NCBI RefSeq assembly: GCF_000515255.1
Contig: NZ_KI911559.1
Coordinates: forward strand, 967,548-1,031,547
Direction: 5' to 3'
Length of the DNA: 64,000 nucleotides
Source of the DNA: Rhodovibrio salinarum DSM 9154
Lineage (GTDB): Bacteria > Pseudomonadota > Alphaproteobacteria > Kiloniellales > Rhodovibrionaceae
Positions 33,779 through 43,297 of the stretch are shown here, one piece after another. Under the pieces are notes generated by a model, which had not been told where the DNA came from, made no database searches, and worked only from the letters and a program-made list of their open reading frames with translations. Made by a program: the position numbers and the translations under genes. Each line of letters begins with the position of its first letter. The first letter of the stretch is position 1.

Positions 33779-34844
33779 GTCTCTCGGCGATCGGGGCCGT
33801 GCGGGCGCTTGGGTGGGGGGAGATGGCGAGGTAGTTGACGCCGTGTTCGTAGAGCCAGCTGGCCTCCGGGCTGTCCGGAGCCGTGCTGGCGATTGTTTCG
33901 ATGCGCAGACGGTGCGCCATCTCCAGGAGCTTGCGCGCGATCACGCCGCGATAGGGGTCGTCGGCGATGCCGTCGATCAGCTGCGGGGCGAGCCAGGCGT
34001 ATCCGGGGCGCAGGTGCTGCAGCAGTTCCAGCGCACCGACACCACTGCCCAGCCGGCCCAGCGCGACTTCGTAGCCCTGGTCGCGGTAATAGCTGAGGAT
34101 GTTCTTCAAATGCGCGACGTCGTAACCGCCCTGGGGATGGTTCAGGGTGAAGACGATGTTCTCCGGCGGCAGGTCGACCCGCTTGGCGGCCTCCACGGTC
34201 GTGCGCAGGCAGTACACCGGGTCGTAGATCGCCGCCGGTTGGAACTCGACGAATACCGGGGTGTTGATGTTCTGCGCTGGCGCCGCCTTGATACAGGCGA
34301 TCCGCGCGCTCCGGTCCAACTGGTGCAGCAGGTCGGCCCGGCGGGCCAGCTCGAACACCGCGTCCGACTCCCCGCTCAGTCGTGGAAAGCCGACCTGGGC
34401 GCCGTGCGCCATGACGTCGCTATGATCGTCGGCGAACACGATCGGGGCGAAGCCGATCTCGAAGGCGTCGTGCGCCAGCGTGTCGATCAGCGGTCCGGCG
34501 CGCAGATAGTTCAGCAGCGTCTCGAGCGTGGTGACCCGGGGATAGTCGGCAAGCGTCGGTGTGGCGCCGGGCGTGAGCGCGAGCGTTCGGGCTGCGCGGC
34601 ACTCCTCCGCCGACAGCACCTCCTCCAGCCCGATCAGGGCCTGCCGCACAGCGTCCGTTTCGACCTGCAGGATCAGGCCATCGTCGTCGCCCGCCGTCTC
34701 GAACGGGATGCCTTCGGAGTCCAGGCGCTTGCGGATTTTGCCGGCGCTGTGGCCGAGTGGCGGCCAGAGGTACAGGGTTGACGGGGCATCGGGACGCGCC
34801 GGCAGTCGCTCACAGCGTGCGCACCCGGTGGAACTGCAGGCCAT
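33759..34844 (-). CDS. Degenerate EAL-domain protein (predicted catalytically inactive)
   Basis: The 361-residue protein follows the EAL phosphodiesterase fold along its length (TTLETLLNYLRAGPLIDTLA, ARRADLLHQLDRSARIACIK, YRGVIARKLLEMAHRLRIET), yet the residues for metal and c-di-GMP hydrolysis are gone. Where active members have ExLLR, FxNF, DDLGxG and EGVE it has GAQVGF, FVEF, GRLGSG and STAPDS. An N-terminal Cys-rich patch (MACSSTGCARCERLPARP) precedes the domain. The start at 34844 follows GGGAGAGACGACGC; upstream in-frame sequence looks non-coding. It overlaps the histidine-kinase start by 20 bp, so it likely acts as a c-di-GMP binder, receptor or partner of that kinase. Confidence 0.82.
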   Translation of the reverse strand: MACSSTGCARCERLPARPDAPSTLYLWPPLGHSAGKIRKRLDSEGIPFETAGDDDGLILQVETDAVRQALIGLEEVLSAEECRAARTLALTPGATPTLADYPRVTTLETLLNYLRAGPLIDTLAHDAFEIGFAPIVFADDHSDVMAHGAQVGFPRLSGESDAVFELARRADLLHQLDRSARIACIKAAPAQNINTPVFVEFQPAAIYDPVYCLRTTVEAAKRVDLPPENIVFTLNHPQGGYDVAHLKNILSYYRDQGYEVALGRLGSGVGALELLQHLRPGYAWLAPQLIDGIADDPYRGVIARKLLEMAHRLRIETIASTAPDSPEASWLYEHGVNYLAISPHPSARTAPIAERHEQAVQ

Positions 34845-34983
34845 GCGTCGTCTCTCCCAAAAGCCTGTTTGCGTTGGCCCGTCTGACCCTCTCCTGAATT
34901 TTGGCGCGTGTGCGCGCGGCGCATCCCTGAAGAGGCACCGCGACACTACGCGTCTTTCGGCTAAGAAATTGTGAAGTCTTACA

Positions 34984-35024
34984 CGCGCGGCCTGTCAACA
35001 GCGTTTGCGTGTGGAGGCCGCGCG
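34984..35024. terminator. Hairpin downstream of the NfuA-like gene
   Basis: CGCGCGGCCT (34984-34993) pairs perfectly with AGGCCGCGCG (35015-35024) around a 21-nt loop, just after the stop at 35044 on the minus strand. It lacks a U-tract. Confidence 0.4.
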
Positions 35025-35043
35025 ACAACTTTGGCGCGCGCCG

Positions 35044-35958
35044 TCACGCCACCGGCGAGTCGCCCCCGCCCATGCCCGGCTGGAAGTAGGGGTTGGTGCC
35101 GTTGGCGTGGTCGGTGACGTCGAGGATTTCCTCGACTTGCGGCACGTGGCGCTTGATCTCGTTCTCGATCCCCTGCTTCAGGGTCACGCTCGCCATGCCG
35201 CAGCCCTGGCAGCCGCCTTCCAGACGGACGTAGACGCGGCTGCCCTGCACGTCGATCAGGGTGATGTGCCCGCCGTGCCCGGCGACCGCCGGGTTGACCC
35301 GCTCGTCCAGCACCTGCTTGACCGCCTGGCCAGCTTCGGTGCGCAGGCCGGGGCGCACGATCGCGTCCTGGTAGTCCTGGACCTTCTCCACCTCGGGCAC
35401 GTAGTGGCGCAGCATGTTCTCGATCTGCGAGAGCATGGCGTAGGCGCTGCCCTGCAGCTTGAGGTTCAGCGTGCCGCCGACCATGGAGTGGAAGGCGACC
35501 TCGCCGCCGGTCTGCTCGATCGCCGGCTGGATGCGCGTCTCGATCAGCTCGGTGACCTGCTCGATCAGTTCGTCGTCGGCGTCGGAGACGGGTTCCGTGC
35601 CCTCCTGAACCGCGTGGCCGGGATCGCCGGCCGCGCCCTCGGCGCCGTTGCCCGCGCCCTCGGCGCCCGCAGGCTCCTCGATCACCGGCTGGCCGGAGGT
35701 GAAGTGCTGCATGATCCCGGCCAGCACGTGCGGCTTCAGGGTCAGCCAGTCGGCGTTCGGCGCCTTGGTGACGGCGACGCTTTCGCCGTTCAGCTGCACG
35801 CCGCGCACCTGCTCCTGCTCGAACAGTCGGGCGGCGAGCGGCGACCGGCGCGCGGTCTCCGGGCTGTCGAACGCGATCGGGCCCTCGGGATAGACCTCCC
35901 GGCCGGGCACGAACTCGATGGTGTCGGGATCGTTGGTCGCCTGCGTCTGAATGAACAT
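35044..35958 (-). CDS. NfuA-like iron-sulfur scaffold with a duplicated NifU-like domain
   Basis: The 304-residue protein starts with the Nfu N-terminal domain (MFIQTQATNDPDTIEFVPGR, then FDSPETARRSPLAARLFEQ and GVQLNGESVAVTKAPNADW). Family members have about 185-190 residues with one C-terminal NifU-like domain. Here two follow, joined by an acidic Ala/Gly linker (about 95-120). The first (about 125-200) is aligned along its length but has no CxxC. The second (about 210-285) carries Cys250 and Cys253 in GGCQGCGMAS and ends with VEEILDVTDHANGTNPYF. The protein should assemble or deliver [4Fe-4S] clusters. It may support the many Fe-S proteins here, such as NapA and NapF. Confidence 0.88.
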   Translation of the reverse strand: MFIQTQATNDPDTIEFVPGREVYPEGPIAFDSPETARRSPLAARLFEQEQVRGVQLNGESVAVTKAPNADWLTLKPHVLAGIMQHFTSGQPVIEEPAGAEGAGNGAEGAAGDPGHAVQEGTEPVSDADDELIEQVTELIETRIQPAIEQTGGEVAFHSMVGGTLNLKLQGSAYAMLSQIENMLRHYVPEVEKVQDYQDAIVRPGLRTEAGQAVKQVLDERVNPAVAGHGGHITLIDVQGSRVYVRLEGGCQGCGMASVTLKQGIENEIKRHVPQVEEILDVTDHANGTNPYFQPGMGGGDSPVA

Positions 35959-36176
35959 CTCACCCTCCGCGCCGAATGTGTGTGCCGGCGCTCTTCTCTG
36001 CCTGCCGCCGCGCGCCCTGGATGCCGGCCGTCAGCCAGCCGGGCGCGCGGGTGATAAATACCCGAGTGGGAAGGTAGGTGGCCGCTGGCGGATAGGGAAG
36101 GGGGAGCTGGTTTACCGATCCGTCTCGACTGCATCCCTGGAGGCGGCACCGTGCCGTGCAGCTCGTGCGCCGCTGA

Positions 36177-37376
36177 TCAAGCGATCAAACCCCGCAACAC
36201 CCTCACACACCGCTCCAGCTCATCCGCCTCGATGAACTCGTCCGGCTGATGCGCCTCGCGGATGTTGCCGGGGCCCATCACGACCGTGGAGAACCCGTGG
36301 GTCTGGAAGACGCCGCCTTCGGTGGCGTAGGAGACGACTTCCGTGTGGTTGCTGCCGGTGAGGTCGCGGGCGAGGGCTTCGGCGGCGCCGCGACGGTCGG
36401 GCGGGACGCCGTCGGCGGCCGCGTTGGGGCCGGTTTCCGGGGCGAGGGCGACCGCGCCGGCGCGCGGCACCGTCTCGATCGTTGCGTCCGGCGCGGTCGC
36501 CTGCAGGCGCGGCAGCACGGTTTCGCGCGCGAAGCGGTCGAGCGCCTGGACGTACTGGGCCGGGTCTTCGCCTGGCAGGGTCCGGCATTCCCAGGCGAAG
36601 TGGCAGCTGCCGGGGATGATGTTGAGCGCATGGCCGCCCTCGATCGTGCCGACCGAGAAGCTGGTGTAGGGCGGGGTGAAGGGACAGTCCGCCGGCGCGG
36701 TCTCGCGCGCCCGGTCGGCCAAGCGCTGCAGCTCTCCGATCAGCGCGCCCGCCGCCATGATCGCGTTGGCGCCCAGCTGGGTCTGGCTGGAATGCGCTTC
36801 CTTGCCGGTGACGGTGGTGTCGTAGCCGTTGATGCCCTTGTGTGCGATCACGAGCTGCATCTCCGTCGGCTCGCCGACGATGACGCCGCGCGGCGGGGCG
36901 ATCGCACCGTCGGCCATCTGCTTGATCATGTCCTGGCAGCCCACGCAGCCGACCTCCTCGTCGTACGAGATCGCGAGGTGAATGGGACGCGTCAGCCCGG
37001 CCGCCGCGAACTCCGGCACCAGCGCCAGCGCGCAGGCGAGGAAGCCCTTCATGTCCGTGCTGCCGCGTCCGTAAAGGCGGCTGCCGCGCTGGGTCAGGGT
37101 GAACGGGTCGCTCGACCAGCTCTGGTGCGCGGTCGGCACGACGTCGGAGTGCGCGGAGAGCACCACGCCGCCGTCGACGTTCGGACCGATCGTGGCGTAC
37201 AGGCTGGCTTTGTCGCCCTGCGCGTTCGGTACCCGCGTCGCGGCGATGCCGTGGGCGGCGAGGTAGTCCTCGACGAACGCGATCAGCGCGAGGTTGGACT
37301 GGTGCGAGACGGTGTCGAAGCCGACCAGCTTCGCCAGCATCTCCGTCGGCGTGTAGCGTGGACCTTGGGTGCTCAT
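36177..37376 (-). CDS. argE: Acetylornithine deacetylase (M20 family)
   Basis: The 399-residue zinc enzyme resembles ArgE: TPTEMLAKLVGFDTVSHQSN, the metal histidine in VLSAHSDVVPTAHQSW, the bridging Asp in LYGRGSTDMKGFLACAL, the catalytic glutamates in ISYDEEVGCVGCQDM, VGEPTEMQLVIAHKGI, VTGKEAHSSQTQLGANAI in the dimer domain and, at the end, GFSTVVMGPGNIREAHQPDE. It removes the acetyl group from N-acetylornithine in arginine synthesis; other M20 specificities such as N-acyl-amino-acid hydrolysis cannot be excluded. It ends 218 bp downstream (on the minus strand) from the NfuA-like gene and trkH follows upstream on the same strand. Confidence 0.88.
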   Translation of the reverse strand: MSTQGPRYTPTEMLAKLVGFDTVSHQSNLALIAFVEDYLAAHGIAATRVPNAQGDKASLYATIGPNVDGGVVLSAHSDVVPTAHQSWSSDPFTLTQRGSRLYGRGSTDMKGFLACALALVPEFAAAGLTRPIHLAISYDEEVGCVGCQDMIKQMADGAIAPPRGVIVGEPTEMQLVIAHKGINGYDTTVTGKEAHSSQTQLGANAIMAAGALIGELQRLADRARETAPADCPFTPPYTSFSVGTIEGGHALNIIPGSCHFAWECRTLPGEDPAQYVQALDRFARETVLPRLQATAPDATIETVPRAGAVALAPETGPNAAADGVPPDRRGAAEALARDLTGSNHTEVVSYATEGGVFQTHGFSTVVMGPGNIREAHQPDEFIEADELERCVRVLRGLIA

Positions 37377-37437
37377 ACCCTCCGGGGTACGATGGTTCGC
37401 GGCCGCTGTCGAGGGATTAAGGGGGCGGTGCCGCCGC

Positions 37438-38883
37438 TCACCCCTTCCAGAAGCTGGGGGCGAACATGATCAGGACCGTGAACAGCTCCAGCCGGCCCAG
37501 CAGCATGCCGAAGGAGAGCAGCCACTTCGCTTCATCGGGGAGGCTGGTGAAGGTGCCGGACGGGCCGATGATCGGTCCCAGGCCAGGGCCGACGTTGGAG
37601 ATCGCGGTGGCGGCGCCCGAGACGGCGGTGACGAAGTCCAGCCCCATCAAGCCGAGCGCCAGGGCCAGCACGGCGAAACTCAGGGTGTAGACGAAGAAGA
37701 AGCCCATCACCGACTGCGCCACCTGATCGGGGATCGGGCGGTTGTTGTAGTACGGGATGAACACCCCGTGCGGCTGCATCAGCCGGCGGATCTGCACCCG
37801 CGCCTCAGCGTAGACGACCTGGAAACGAAAGATCTTGATACCGCAGGTGGTCGAGCCGGCGCAGCCGCCGATGAACATCAGGATGAACATCAACACCACC
37901 ACGAACCCGCCCCACTGGCCGAAGTCCGCACTGGCGTAGCCGGTGCCGGTCATCACCGAGATCACGTTGAAGGTGCCGTGCCGGGCGGCGTCCGCGCTGG
38001 TGTAGAAGTCGTTGCCGACCAGGAAGGCCGTGGTGATCGCCGCCGCGAAGGCGAGGATCGCCAGCATCCAGCGCACCTGTCCGTCCATCAGCATCGCGAA
38101 CGGGTTGCCGCGTATCGTGCGCAGGTACAGCACGAAGGGCACCGAACCCAGGATCATGATCAGGCTGGTCGCCCACAAAATGCCGTGGCTGTCCCAATGG
38201 CCGAAGCTGGCGTCGTGGGTGGAGAAGCCGCCGGTGGCGATCGAGGTCATGGAATGCGCGATCGCGTCGAAGCCGCTCATGCCCAGCAGGTAGTACAGCA
38301 CCGCCGCGAACACGGTCAGCAGGATGTAGATGCCGGCGATCGCGGCGGCGACTTGAGCGGCGCGCGGCAGCACCTTGTCGGCGTCGAACGCCTCGACCCG
38401 GAACAGCTGCATGCCGCCCACGCGCAGGATCGGCAGGATGGCGATCGCCATCACGACGATCCCGATGCCGCCCAGCCACTGCAGCATCGCCCGCCAGATC
38501 AGGATGCCCGGCGGCGCGGTGTCCAGTCCGACGATCACGGTGGAGCCGGTCGTGGTGATCCCGGACATCGATTCGAACACCGCGTCGGTGAACGACAGGC
38601 CGAGTTCGGAGAAGGACAGCGGCAGCGCGCCGAACAGGGCGATCGTCGCCCACGCCCCGGTGGTCATCACGAACGCCTGGCGGATGTTGAAGCTAGCCCA
38701 GCCGGTGCGCGTGGTCAGGATCATCGACACGCCGGCGAACACCGTCACCGCTGACGAGGCGATGAAGACTTCCCAGTCCCGGTGGCCCAGAATCAGGTCG
38801 ACCGCTGCCGGTACCAGCATCGCCGCTGCCAGGATCGACAGCAGTACGCCGATCACGAAGGTTACCGGCCGCAGGTCGATCAT
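37438..38883 (-). CDS. trkH: TrkH-type potassium uptake transporter
   Basis: The 481-residue membrane protein is a Trk/Ktr potassium channel subunit. Pore-loop and gate segments are visible: SMSGITTTGSTVIVG, HSMTSIATGGFSTHD, VMTGTGYASADFGQWGG, and FIGGCAGSTTCGIKIFRFQV with the intramembrane loop, plus ATAISNVGPGLGPIIG, four P-loops in all. It would work with TrkA, not in this window. High-affinity potassium uptake is especially important in salt-adapted bacteria, but halophily is not demonstrated. The end, FAPSFWKG, is typical for TrkH. Confidence 0.95.
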   Translation of the reverse strand: MIDLRPVTFVIGVLLSILAAAMLVPAAVDLILGHRDWEVFIASSAVTVFAGVSMILTTRTGWASFNIRQAFVMTTGAWATIALFGALPLSFSELGLSFTDAVFESMSGITTTGSTVIVGLDTAPPGILIWRAMLQWLGGIGIVVMAIAILPILRVGGMQLFRVEAFDADKVLPRAAQVAAAIAGIYILLTVFAAVLYYLLGMSGFDAIAHSMTSIATGGFSTHDASFGHWDSHGILWATSLIMILGSVPFVLYLRTIRGNPFAMLMDGQVRWMLAILAFAAAITTAFLVGNDFYTSADAARHGTFNVISVMTGTGYASADFGQWGGFVVVLMFILMFIGGCAGSTTCGIKIFRFQVVYAEARVQIRRLMQPHGVFIPYYNNRPIPDQVAQSVMGFFFVYTLSFAVLALALGLMGLDFVTAVSGAATAISNVGPGLGPIIGPSGTFTSLPDEAKWLLSFGMLLGRLELFTVLIMFAPSFWKG

Positions 38884-39064
38884 CGTGGGCGGTCCAGGTC
38901 AGTTTGGGAACTTACGCGCGTTCTTGGCCCCAAACAGGCGCAAGGATGAGAGAATAAGGGGGCTGCCGGCATGGCGCTTGGGCGGTGTCTCCCCCTGATC
39001 CTCTGAGCCCACGTGGAAGCGGAGGGAGCCGCCGCGACGATCTGCGAACCGGCGGGCACCGCGC

Positions 39065-39763
39065 TCACCCGTGGTGTAGTCCGCCGCCATGCCCGATCAG
39101 GGCCAGGAACTCGCGCCGGGTAGCATCGGAGGAGCGGAACATCCCCAACATCCGGCTGGTCACCATGCTTGTGCCCGGCTTCTGCACGCCCCGGGTGGTC
39201 ATGCACTGGTGCTCCGCCTCGATCACCACGGCGACGCCCTTGGGCTCGAGGACATCCTGGATGGCGTTGGCCACCTGAGCCGTCATCTTTTCCTGGATCT
39301 GCAGACGCTTGGCATAGGCATCGACGACCCGCGCCAGCTTGGAGATGCCGACCACGCGCCGGTCGGGCATGTAGGCAACGTGCGCCTTGCCCAGGATCGG
39401 CGTCATGTGGTGTTCGCAATGGCTGGTGACCCGCACATCGCGCAGCACGACCATCTCGTCGTAGCCCTCGACCTCCTCGAAGGTTCGCTGGAGGATTTCC
39501 AGCGGGTCCTGGCCGTAGCCGACGAAGAAGTCTTCGTAGGCGCGGGCGACGCGGGCGGGCGTATCGACCAGCCCCTCGCGGGCGGGGTCGTCGCCGGCCC
39601 AACGCAGCAGCGTGTCGACCGCCGCTTCCGCCTCCGCGCGGGTGGGCAAGGGCACGCCGCAGGCGTTCAGCGCGCCGCCTGCGTGGCTGTCGCCGCCAGA
39701 GTTTTGGGGGGTGTCATCGGACGCCGAAGGGGTCCGGGAAGTTTCGGATGTCTGATCGGTCAC
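39065..39763 (-). CDS. folE: GTP cyclohydrolase I
   Basis: The 232-residue enzyme opens folate and pterin synthesis by making dihydroneopterin triphosphate from GTP. Landmarks are the helix [20 protein letters not shown] then [14 protein letters not shown], the zinc and catalytic residues in [20 protein letters not shown] and [30 protein letters not shown] and the end [17 protein letters not shown]. It begins at GTG 39763 with an acidic Ser/Thr-rich extension of about 35 residues ahead of the fold. folB for a later step of the pathway is at 7576. Confidence 0.96.
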   Translation of the reverse strand: MTDQTSETSRTPSASDDTPQNSGGDSHAGGALNACGVPLPTRAEAEAAVDTLLRWAGDDPAREGLVDTPARVARAYEDFFVGYGQDPLEILQRTFEEVEGYDEMVVLRDVRVTSHCEHHMTPILGKAHVAYMPDRRVVGISKLARVVDAYAKRLQIQEKMTAQVANAIQDVLEPKGVAVVIEAEHQCMTTRGVQKPGTSMVTSRMLGMFRSSDATRREFLALIGHGGGLHHG

Positions 39764-39865
39764 GGCTTCGCCTGCGCAATCCGTCGATGAGCCTGTCGTG
39801 AGCCACCTCGCATGGCGGCGGCGCGCCGGCCCGGGCGCATCAACGGCGCGCGGCCAGCGCGGGCG

Positions 39866-40258
39866 TTAGTTGAGTTGCACGGGCTGGTGCGGGCTGTCCA
39901 GGGAAAAGGCCGGAATTTCGACGTCGAAACGCTCGCCGCTGCGCGTCTCCATCTCGTAGCTGCCAACCATGATGCCCGATGGCGTGCCGAGCGGGGTGCC
40001 GCTGGTGTATTCAAACGACTCGCCGGGATCGAGTACCGGCTGTTTGCCGACCACGCCGGAGCCACGGACTTCCTGAATCTGCCCGTTGGCATCGGTGATC
40101 CGCCAATAGCGGTTGATCAGCTGGACAGCGACCTCGCCGACGTTCTCGATCTTCACGTGGTAGGCCCAGACGTAATGGTCGTCGGACGGTGACGACTGAT
40201 CGTCCAGATAGTAGGGCTCCACGGTGATGCGGATGTCCTGCGAGGTGTGGCTATACAT
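39866..40258 (-). CDS. apaG: ApaG (Co2+/Mg2+ efflux-related protein)
   Basis: The 130-residue beta-sandwich protein matches Apa[80 protein letters not shown] and [20 protein letters not shown]. ApaG homologues (Salmonella CorD) are linked to cobalt and magnesium efflux; biochemical role is unsettled. The start at 40258 ([10 protein letters not shown]) follows GGATAAG; an ATG three codons earlier (40267) is also possible. It is read away from folE with 100 bp between them. Confidence 0.93.
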   Translation of the reverse strand: MYSHTSQDIRITVEPYYLDDQSSPSDDHYVWAYHVKIENVGEVAVQLINRYWRITDANGQIQEVRGSGVVGKQPVLDPGESFEYTSGTPLGTPSGIMVGSYEMETRSGERFDVEIPAFSLDSPHQPVQLN

Positions 40259-40487
40259 CTTATCCATCGGCGTGTCGGTGGTCCGGGCGGCCTTCGTCGG
40301 GCGCGCGAGCTGCACGTGCGCGTCCCGACGAAAGTAAGTTGCCCGGGGGCGCGCTGTCCGTGTCGCGTCGACCGCGCCTGTATAAGCGCCCAAAGCCCAC
40401 TTGTCCAAGGATCGCCAGAGTGTGGTGAGACAAGCGGCGTGGGTGCAATGCGCCATCGTCCTATCAGTGTTGGAGCCCAAGAGACGA

Positions 40488-41213
40488 TTAGTCGCTGTGG
40501 TGCGCGCCACCGACCAATCGAGGACCATTTTCCGGCGTGTGGCCCAATTCCAGGATCTTTCCGCCAGCCGCCCGGGCATCGTCCGGGTCGTGCGTGACCA
40601 GCAGGATCGGCAGCCCACGGGCGTGCGCATGTTCGAATACGAAGCGCCGTAGACGTCCGCGCAACGCCGTGTCCAGCTTGGAGAACGGCTCGTCCAGCAG
40701 AAGCGCGCGCGGCTCCGCCAGCAGAGTGCGCATCAGCGCCACCCGGGCGCGCTGGCCGCCGGACAGGGTGGCTGGGTCGCGGTCGCCGAAACCTGCGAGT
40801 TCCGCCTCGTTCAGCGCGGCCTCAACCCGCTGGCGGCGCCAGCGCTTGCTACGGCCCGGCGACAGCCCGAAGGCCAGGTTCTCGGCCACCGACAAATGCG
40901 GAAACAGCAGGTCGTCCTGGAACAGGATGCCGATCCGCCGCGTTTCCGGCGGGTCCGCCGTGACGTCCACGCCGTCGATCCGCACACGGCCGTATGCGGT
41001 GAAGCCGTGGGGCAGCGTACCGGTCAGGAAGGCCAGCAGGCTCGACTTGCCGGAGCCGGACGGGCCCATCACCGTGACCACCGTGCCGCCTGGAACCGAC
41101 AGGCTGATCGGGCCGAGCAGCCGGCGGCCGGCCAGGTCGATCGCGGCCGAGTCGACCGCCAAATGCCGGCGACCGGCCGTGTGCTCGAAAGCGTTTTGGG
41201 GCTCGTCGCGCAC
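40488..41213 (-). CDS. ABC transporter ATPase, YnjD-like
   Basis: The 241-residue ATPase has Walker A ([11 protein letters not shown]), Q-loop ([13 protein letters not shown]), signature ([14 protein letters not shown]), Walker B ([13 protein letters not shown]) and H-loop ([11 protein letters not shown]). It starts at a GTG (41213) only two bases after the permease stop and behind GGAGGG, so the two are coupled. Together with the double-size permease it forms an ynjC-ynjD type importer; the substrate in E. coli is unknown (a thiamine or sulfonate-like ligand is speculative). The matching periplasmic binding protein (ynjB) is not adjacent. Confidence 0.85.
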   Translation of the reverse strand: MRDEPQNAFEHTAGRRHLAVDSAAIDLAGRRLLGPISLSVPGGTVVTVMGPSGSGKSSLLAFLTGTLPHGFTAYGRVRIDGVDVTADPPETRRIGILFQDDLLFPHLSVAENLAFGLSPGRSKRWRRQRVEAALNEAELAGFGDRDPATLSGGQRARVALMRTLLAEPRALLLDEPFSKLDTALRGRLRRFVFEHAHARGLPILLVTHDPDDARAAGGKILELGHTPENGPRLVGGAHHSD

Positions 41214-41215
41214 GC

Positions 41216-42970
41216 TTATCCCTCCAAGGCGCGGCGGTTGCGGAATAGCCAGGCGGGCAGGGCGATCGCCGCAGCGAACAGCGCCAGCGGCAAGAGCGCC
41301 TGCAAAAGGGCGAAGACCCCCGCGATCCGCCGGTCGCCGCCGCCGGCCTGGGCGACGGCTTCGGTGGTGAAGGTCGCGAACCGCCCGGCACCGGCGAACA
41401 CGGTCGGCAGGTACTGCGTCACCGAGACGGCGAAGCCGACCGCAAAGGCGAACAGGATCGGCCGTGCCAGCATCGGCAGCTTGACCCGCCAGAACACCCG
41501 GCCCGGCCGGGCGCCCAGGCATAGTGCGGCGCGCGGATACCGCGGGTCGAGCGCGCGGTAGGCATCGGCCAGCGACAGAAACAGATAGGGCAACACGAAC
41601 AGGAGGTGGCTCCACACCAATGCGGGCCATGTTCCATCCAGCCCGGCGCGCACGGCCAGCACCTGCGCGCCGAACAGAAAGGATACCTGCGGCACCAGCA
41701 GCGGCAGGTAGAGCAACCAAAGCGCCCGGCCGGTCGGGTGGGTCTGGTTGCGTTGCTCATTCTCTAGACAGCCGAGGGTGAGCAGCAGCGCAATCCCGGT
41801 TGCCGCCAAGCCGCAGATCAGCGTCGTGCTGCCGGTCAGCCAGATGGTGTCGAGCTGTCGGGTCCAGTTGTCCAGGCGCCAGCTTGTGGGCAGCGCGTCG
41901 GGATAGCGCCAGCGCCCAGTCAGCGACCAGACCGCGAGCACGACCAGCCCGGCCAGCGACAGCAGCTGGACGCTCACCATGGCGACCTTTGCCGAGGCGC
42001 GCGCGACCATCGCCGGTCCGCCGCGGGTCCCGGCGGCGATCCAGCGCCGGCCCAGGCGCATGATCCCCCGCTCCAAGAGATTCCAGGCCAGGATCGCGCC
42101 GGCGACCAGCAGCAATTGCAGTGCCGCGCCGGCCGCGCCGACGAAGCGCAGCATCAGGTCGGGATCGTTGAACCAGCGGAAGACCTGGACGGCCAAGGGG
42201 GGCGGTGTGCCGGGACCCAGCACCAGCGCCACGTCGACCACCGACAGCGAGAAGGCAAGCACCGCGTAGATTGGCAGCCGGATCTGGCCGTAAACTGCCG
42301 GCAGCACCGTCTTGAGCCACGCCACCACCGGCCCGTAGCCGAGCGAACGCGCCACCGCGAGACGCTTGTCCGCGCGCGTCTGGTCAAGCGCGGCCAGCGT
42401 CATCAGCAACAGGTAGGGCACTTCCTTCACCACCAGCGCAGCCGCCAGCGCGAGGCCGTAGGGGTCCTGCACGCTCGCAAGTGCGGGGGGCACGCTCCAG
42501 CCGGTAAGCCAGGGCGAGACCAACCGCGCCGCCCAGCCGCTGGGGGCGATCAGGAATGCGAGCCCGATTGCGACCGCGACGTGGGGAACCGCCAGCAGCG
42601 GCGCCAGAAAACGGCGCACCCGCGCCATCGTGCGCGTGCCCTGCGCGGCGGCGACGAAGCCGATAGTAATGGTCAGCGATAGCGCGGTTGCCAGCACACC
42701 GCTGGTGAGTGTGAGCCGCACACTTGCCCCCAACCCCGGCGTCGCCAGCAGCGTCCGCCAATGCTGCAGCGTCAGGCTGTCGCCGCCCAACGCCGGGAAC
42801 CACCCGAACGCCGGTAACCAAGTGTAGACCAGTCCGGCACCGATCGGCGCCAGGAACAACGCCAGGGCCGTTACCGGGAAAACCCGCAGCCAGGCGTCCT
42901 CCGGTCGGCGTACCGCCGCAGCCGCCGCGGGCGGCGTTAAGCCGGTCAACTGGCGTGGGGCAGTGGTCAT
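41216..42970 (-). CDS. Double-domain ABC permease, YnjC-like
   Basis: The 584-residue membrane protein consists of two fused permease domains (about residues 1-300 and 320-584), each with about six helices and an EAA-type coupling loop (VARSLGYGPVVAWLKTVLP in the first; CLGARPGRVFWRVKLPMLAR in the second). Inner segments include LALAAALVVKEVPYLLLMTL and WSHLLFVLPYLFLSLADAYR. The ATG at 42970 follows GGAGAG. It provides both membrane halves for the ATPase encoded directly downstream. No binding-protein gene was found up- or downstream, so another locus must supply it. Confidence 0.86.
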   Translation of the reverse strand: MTTAPRQLTGLTPPAAAAAVRRPEDAWLRVFPVTALALFLAPIGAGLVYTWLPAFGWFPALGGDSLTLQHWRTLLATPGLGASVRLTLTSGVLATALSLTITIGFVAAAQGTRTMARVRRFLAPLLAVPHVAVAIGLAFLIAPSGWAARLVSPWLTGWSVPPALASVQDPYGLALAAALVVKEVPYLLLMTLAALDQTRADKRLAVARSLGYGPVVAWLKTVLPAVYGQIRLPIYAVLAFSLSVVDVALVLGPGTPPPLAVQVFRWFNDPDLMLRFVGAAGAALQLLLVAGAILAWNLLERGIMRLGRRWIAAGTRGGPAMVARASAKVAMVSVQLLSLAGLVVLAVWSLTGRWRYPDALPTSWRLDNWTRQLDTIWLTGSTTLICGLAATGIALLLTLGCLENEQRNQTHPTGRALWLLYLPLLVPQVSFLFGAQVLAVRAGLDGTWPALVWSHLLFVLPYLFLSLADAYRALDPRYPRAALCLGARPGRVFWRVKLPMLARPILFAFAVGFAVSVTQYLPTVFAGAGRFATFTTEAVAQAGGGDRRIAGVFALLQALLPLALFAAAIALPAWLFRNRRALEG

Positions 42971-43297
42971 CGTCTCTCCACATGGCACGCGTCTGAAGTA
43001 GTGAAGCGCAAGATGACGCCATAGCGCTCACAAGGGCACGCCGCTTGGTTCTTCAGACACGCAGGCTCTGGGTTCCCAATGGATGGCGATCTGGGAGACC
43101 TAACTGGCCCTTTGATCAGGATCGTCCCGGTAGCAGATGGCTGACGGAGATCGTTGCTGCGCTCACGGCGCTTTTCCGAGCATCCACCGTCGCAGGATTT
43201 GACAGAATCTCCGGCCAGCCGTCCATACGCTGTCGGCCCGCTTTACATCGCTGCCGAAGGCGTTTGCGCATTCGTGTTGTTTCAATGGCTTGAATAG

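Noticed and set aside
38899-39090. A 63-codon frame after folE
   Set aside because: Begins inside folE with no ribosome site; product lacks domain character.
38880-39602. Minus-strand frame overlapping folE and the folE-trkH gap
   Set aside because: Off-frame reading of folE, with Arg/Gly/Ala-rich low-complexity product.
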